15,488 nt of DNA from positions 1 through 15,488 of the forward strand of contig CBFHWB010000098.1 of NCBI GenBank assembly GCA_965659285.1, in the 5' to 3' direction. Both the position numbers and the translations under genes were made by a program. The number at the start of each line of letters is the position of its first letter. The first letter of the stretch is position 1. This DNA comes from UBA8108 sp965659285. Lineage in GTDB: Bacteria > Planctomycetota > UBA8108. The notes under the pieces were generated by a model that saw only the letters and a list, made by a program, of their open reading frames with translations, had not been told where the DNA came from and made no database searches. This document shows, piece by piece, positions 14,812 to 15,488 of the stretch.

Positions 14812-15178
14812 CCCTGCTGGTCGTCTTCGGGGTGTTTCCGGGGGGGGGTGAAACCCGCTAATCTGGCTGAAACTGCATTTTTTTGCAACACGGCATACAC
14901 TTCCAGGCCAGCCTGGGGCAGATTTCCGAGGAAAAAGATGACCATTTTGTTCTCAGGATTTTAAATATTAACCCTTTTGACGAATAGGTTTATGGTGAAA
15001 TGGGGAGCGAGTGCAGAGGACTTGTGGAGTTCTTGAGCGTCACGGTATCCGATTTGCTCTAAAAGTCTACGGATGGTCCCCCTGCATGTACCGAATAACC
15101 TCAGGTTCATGATTCTCGGACCACCCGTAAGGAATCTTCCACTCGGCGCCCATTACGGGCCGAAGAAGAACAATAGCT
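14812..15178. other. 367-bp divergent spacer, no gene supported
   Basis: This is the longest non-coding stretch in the window. It holds a run of nine G (14840-14848), a run of seven T (14878-14884), a 14-bp palindrome CCAGGC/CA/GCCTGG (14903-14916), an AT-rich patch (about 14930-15000) that probably carries the promoters, and an inverted repeat CCCGTAA/TTACGGG (15124-15130 and 15153-15159) just upstream of the 15179 gene. I found no tRNA, no riboswitch I recognise, and no clear -35/-10 pair. Confidence 0.6.
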
Positions 15179-15488
15179 ATGGTTTTTCCCAGAACTGAAT
15201 CTACATACGGTTGCAGTGATCGTGGTGGTCCTGAGCGGCCCCGCTCTCGATGCGACGGCATCGCCCTGATGGTGGTGATGGTCGTATTCATCGTGCTGTA
15301 CATGATGGTTTACCATCTGAGCTTCTACACCGTGATGGAGGAGAAGATTGCCCATGTACGTCATGGAGATATCCAGGGCCAGGACGCTCTCTACTCCGTA
15401 GCCCAGCTCGTCATGGCGCAGTTGACGGAGGATATCGTCCAGGATTATTCCGGCGGTGCTGAAGATCCTGCCGCATCCGGGCCGGCCG
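15179..15488 (+). CDS. GspK-like type II secretion pseudopilin, N-terminal end (partial)
   Basis: This frame starts at ATG 15179 and is still open at the window edge (103 codons seen). A polar, Arg-rich leader of 27 residues ends RCDG, followed directly by a hydrophobic helix, IALMVVMVVFIVLYMMVYHL (28-47). This is the layout of a prepilin-peptidase substrate cut after the Gly. The residue five after the cut is a hydrophobic Val rather than the Glu of major pilins, which is characteristic of GspK. The following segment (EEKIAHVRHGDIQGQDALYSVAQLVMAQL) is the amphipathic helix GspK uses to sit at the pseudopilus tip. An in-frame stop at 15128 and no other start fix the ATG. The Shine-Dalgarno is weak (GAAGAAGAA). 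A PilX-like minor pilin is the main alternative. Confidence 0.65.
   Translation, partial: MVFPRTESTYGCSDRGGPERPRSRCDGIALMVVMVVFIVLYMMVYHLSFYTVMEEKIAHVRHGDIQGQDALYSVAQLVMAQLTEDIVQDYSGGAEDPAASGPA

Noticed and set aside
14938..14964. An 8-codon mini-ORF (MTILFSGF) with GAGG 6 nt upstream
   Set aside because: It could be a leader peptide, but no attenuator structure or downstream logic supports it.
14977..14996. TTGACG followed by TATGGT as a promoter
   Set aside because: The spacing is 8 nt, far from the 16-18 nt required. No acceptable -10 lies at the right distance.
15000..15062. A 20-codon ORF starting at 15000
   Set aside because: It has no Shine-Dalgarno and no recognisable product, and its length is expected by chance.
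15067..15364. Two minus-strand frames and one other plus-strand frame near the right edge
   Set aside because: They overlap the GspK-like frame that starts at 15179, which has a coherent pseudopilin N-terminus. The His-rich and Arg-rich products are typical shadow translations.

Overview
The window is GC-rich bacterial chromosomal DNA, densely packed with single-copy housekeeping and envelope genes. I see no rRNA, tRNA, CRISPR array, insertion sequence or phage gene. KdsB, LptF and LptG imply a Gram-negative cell with a Kdo-containing lipopolysaccharide. The pyrG to DUF1844 pairing and the GspK-like protein would fit a Planctomycetota/PVC-type, Acidobacteria-like or deltaproteobacterial-type lineage. 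That placement is inference and I cannot name a species.

Layout, left to right. (1) A rightward operon: the 3' end of kdsB, then pyrG (CTP synthase), then a DUF1844 protein. (2) A leftward, translationally coupled lptF-lptG pair that meets it tail to tail. (3) A rightward, unrecognised 270-residue single-pass membrane protein. (4) A leftward pair, an ECF sigma factor followed by gamma-glutamyltransferase, divergent from a rightward M19 dipeptidase. (5) Leftward trxB, divergent from a rightward zinc-finger-less DnaJ-type co-chaperone. (6) A leftward nadB-hflX operon. (7) A 367-bp spacer, then the start of a GspK-like pseudopilin gene that runs off the right edge.

How the genes may work together. 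KdsB uses the CTP that PyrG makes to activate Kdo, and LptF/LptG help move finished LPS to the cell surface, so the left third has an envelope theme. GGT releases glutamate from glutathione and other gamma-glutamyl peptides. M19 dipeptidases can hydrolyse the Cys-Gly product. With both enzymes carrying export signals and an ECF sigma factor between them, the middle looks like a small divergent module for extracytoplasmic glutathione or peptide use (inference). TrxB, DnaJ and HflX are redox, folding and ribosome-rescue functions.

The points most worth a second look are: an hflX reading frame whose conserved N-terminus lies upstream of any ATG, GTG or TTG, with a good Shine-Dalgarno placed before an ATC codon; hairpins that cover the stop codons at three of the four convergent junctions; the sigma/GGT/dipeptidase module; and the orphan 270-residue membrane protein.
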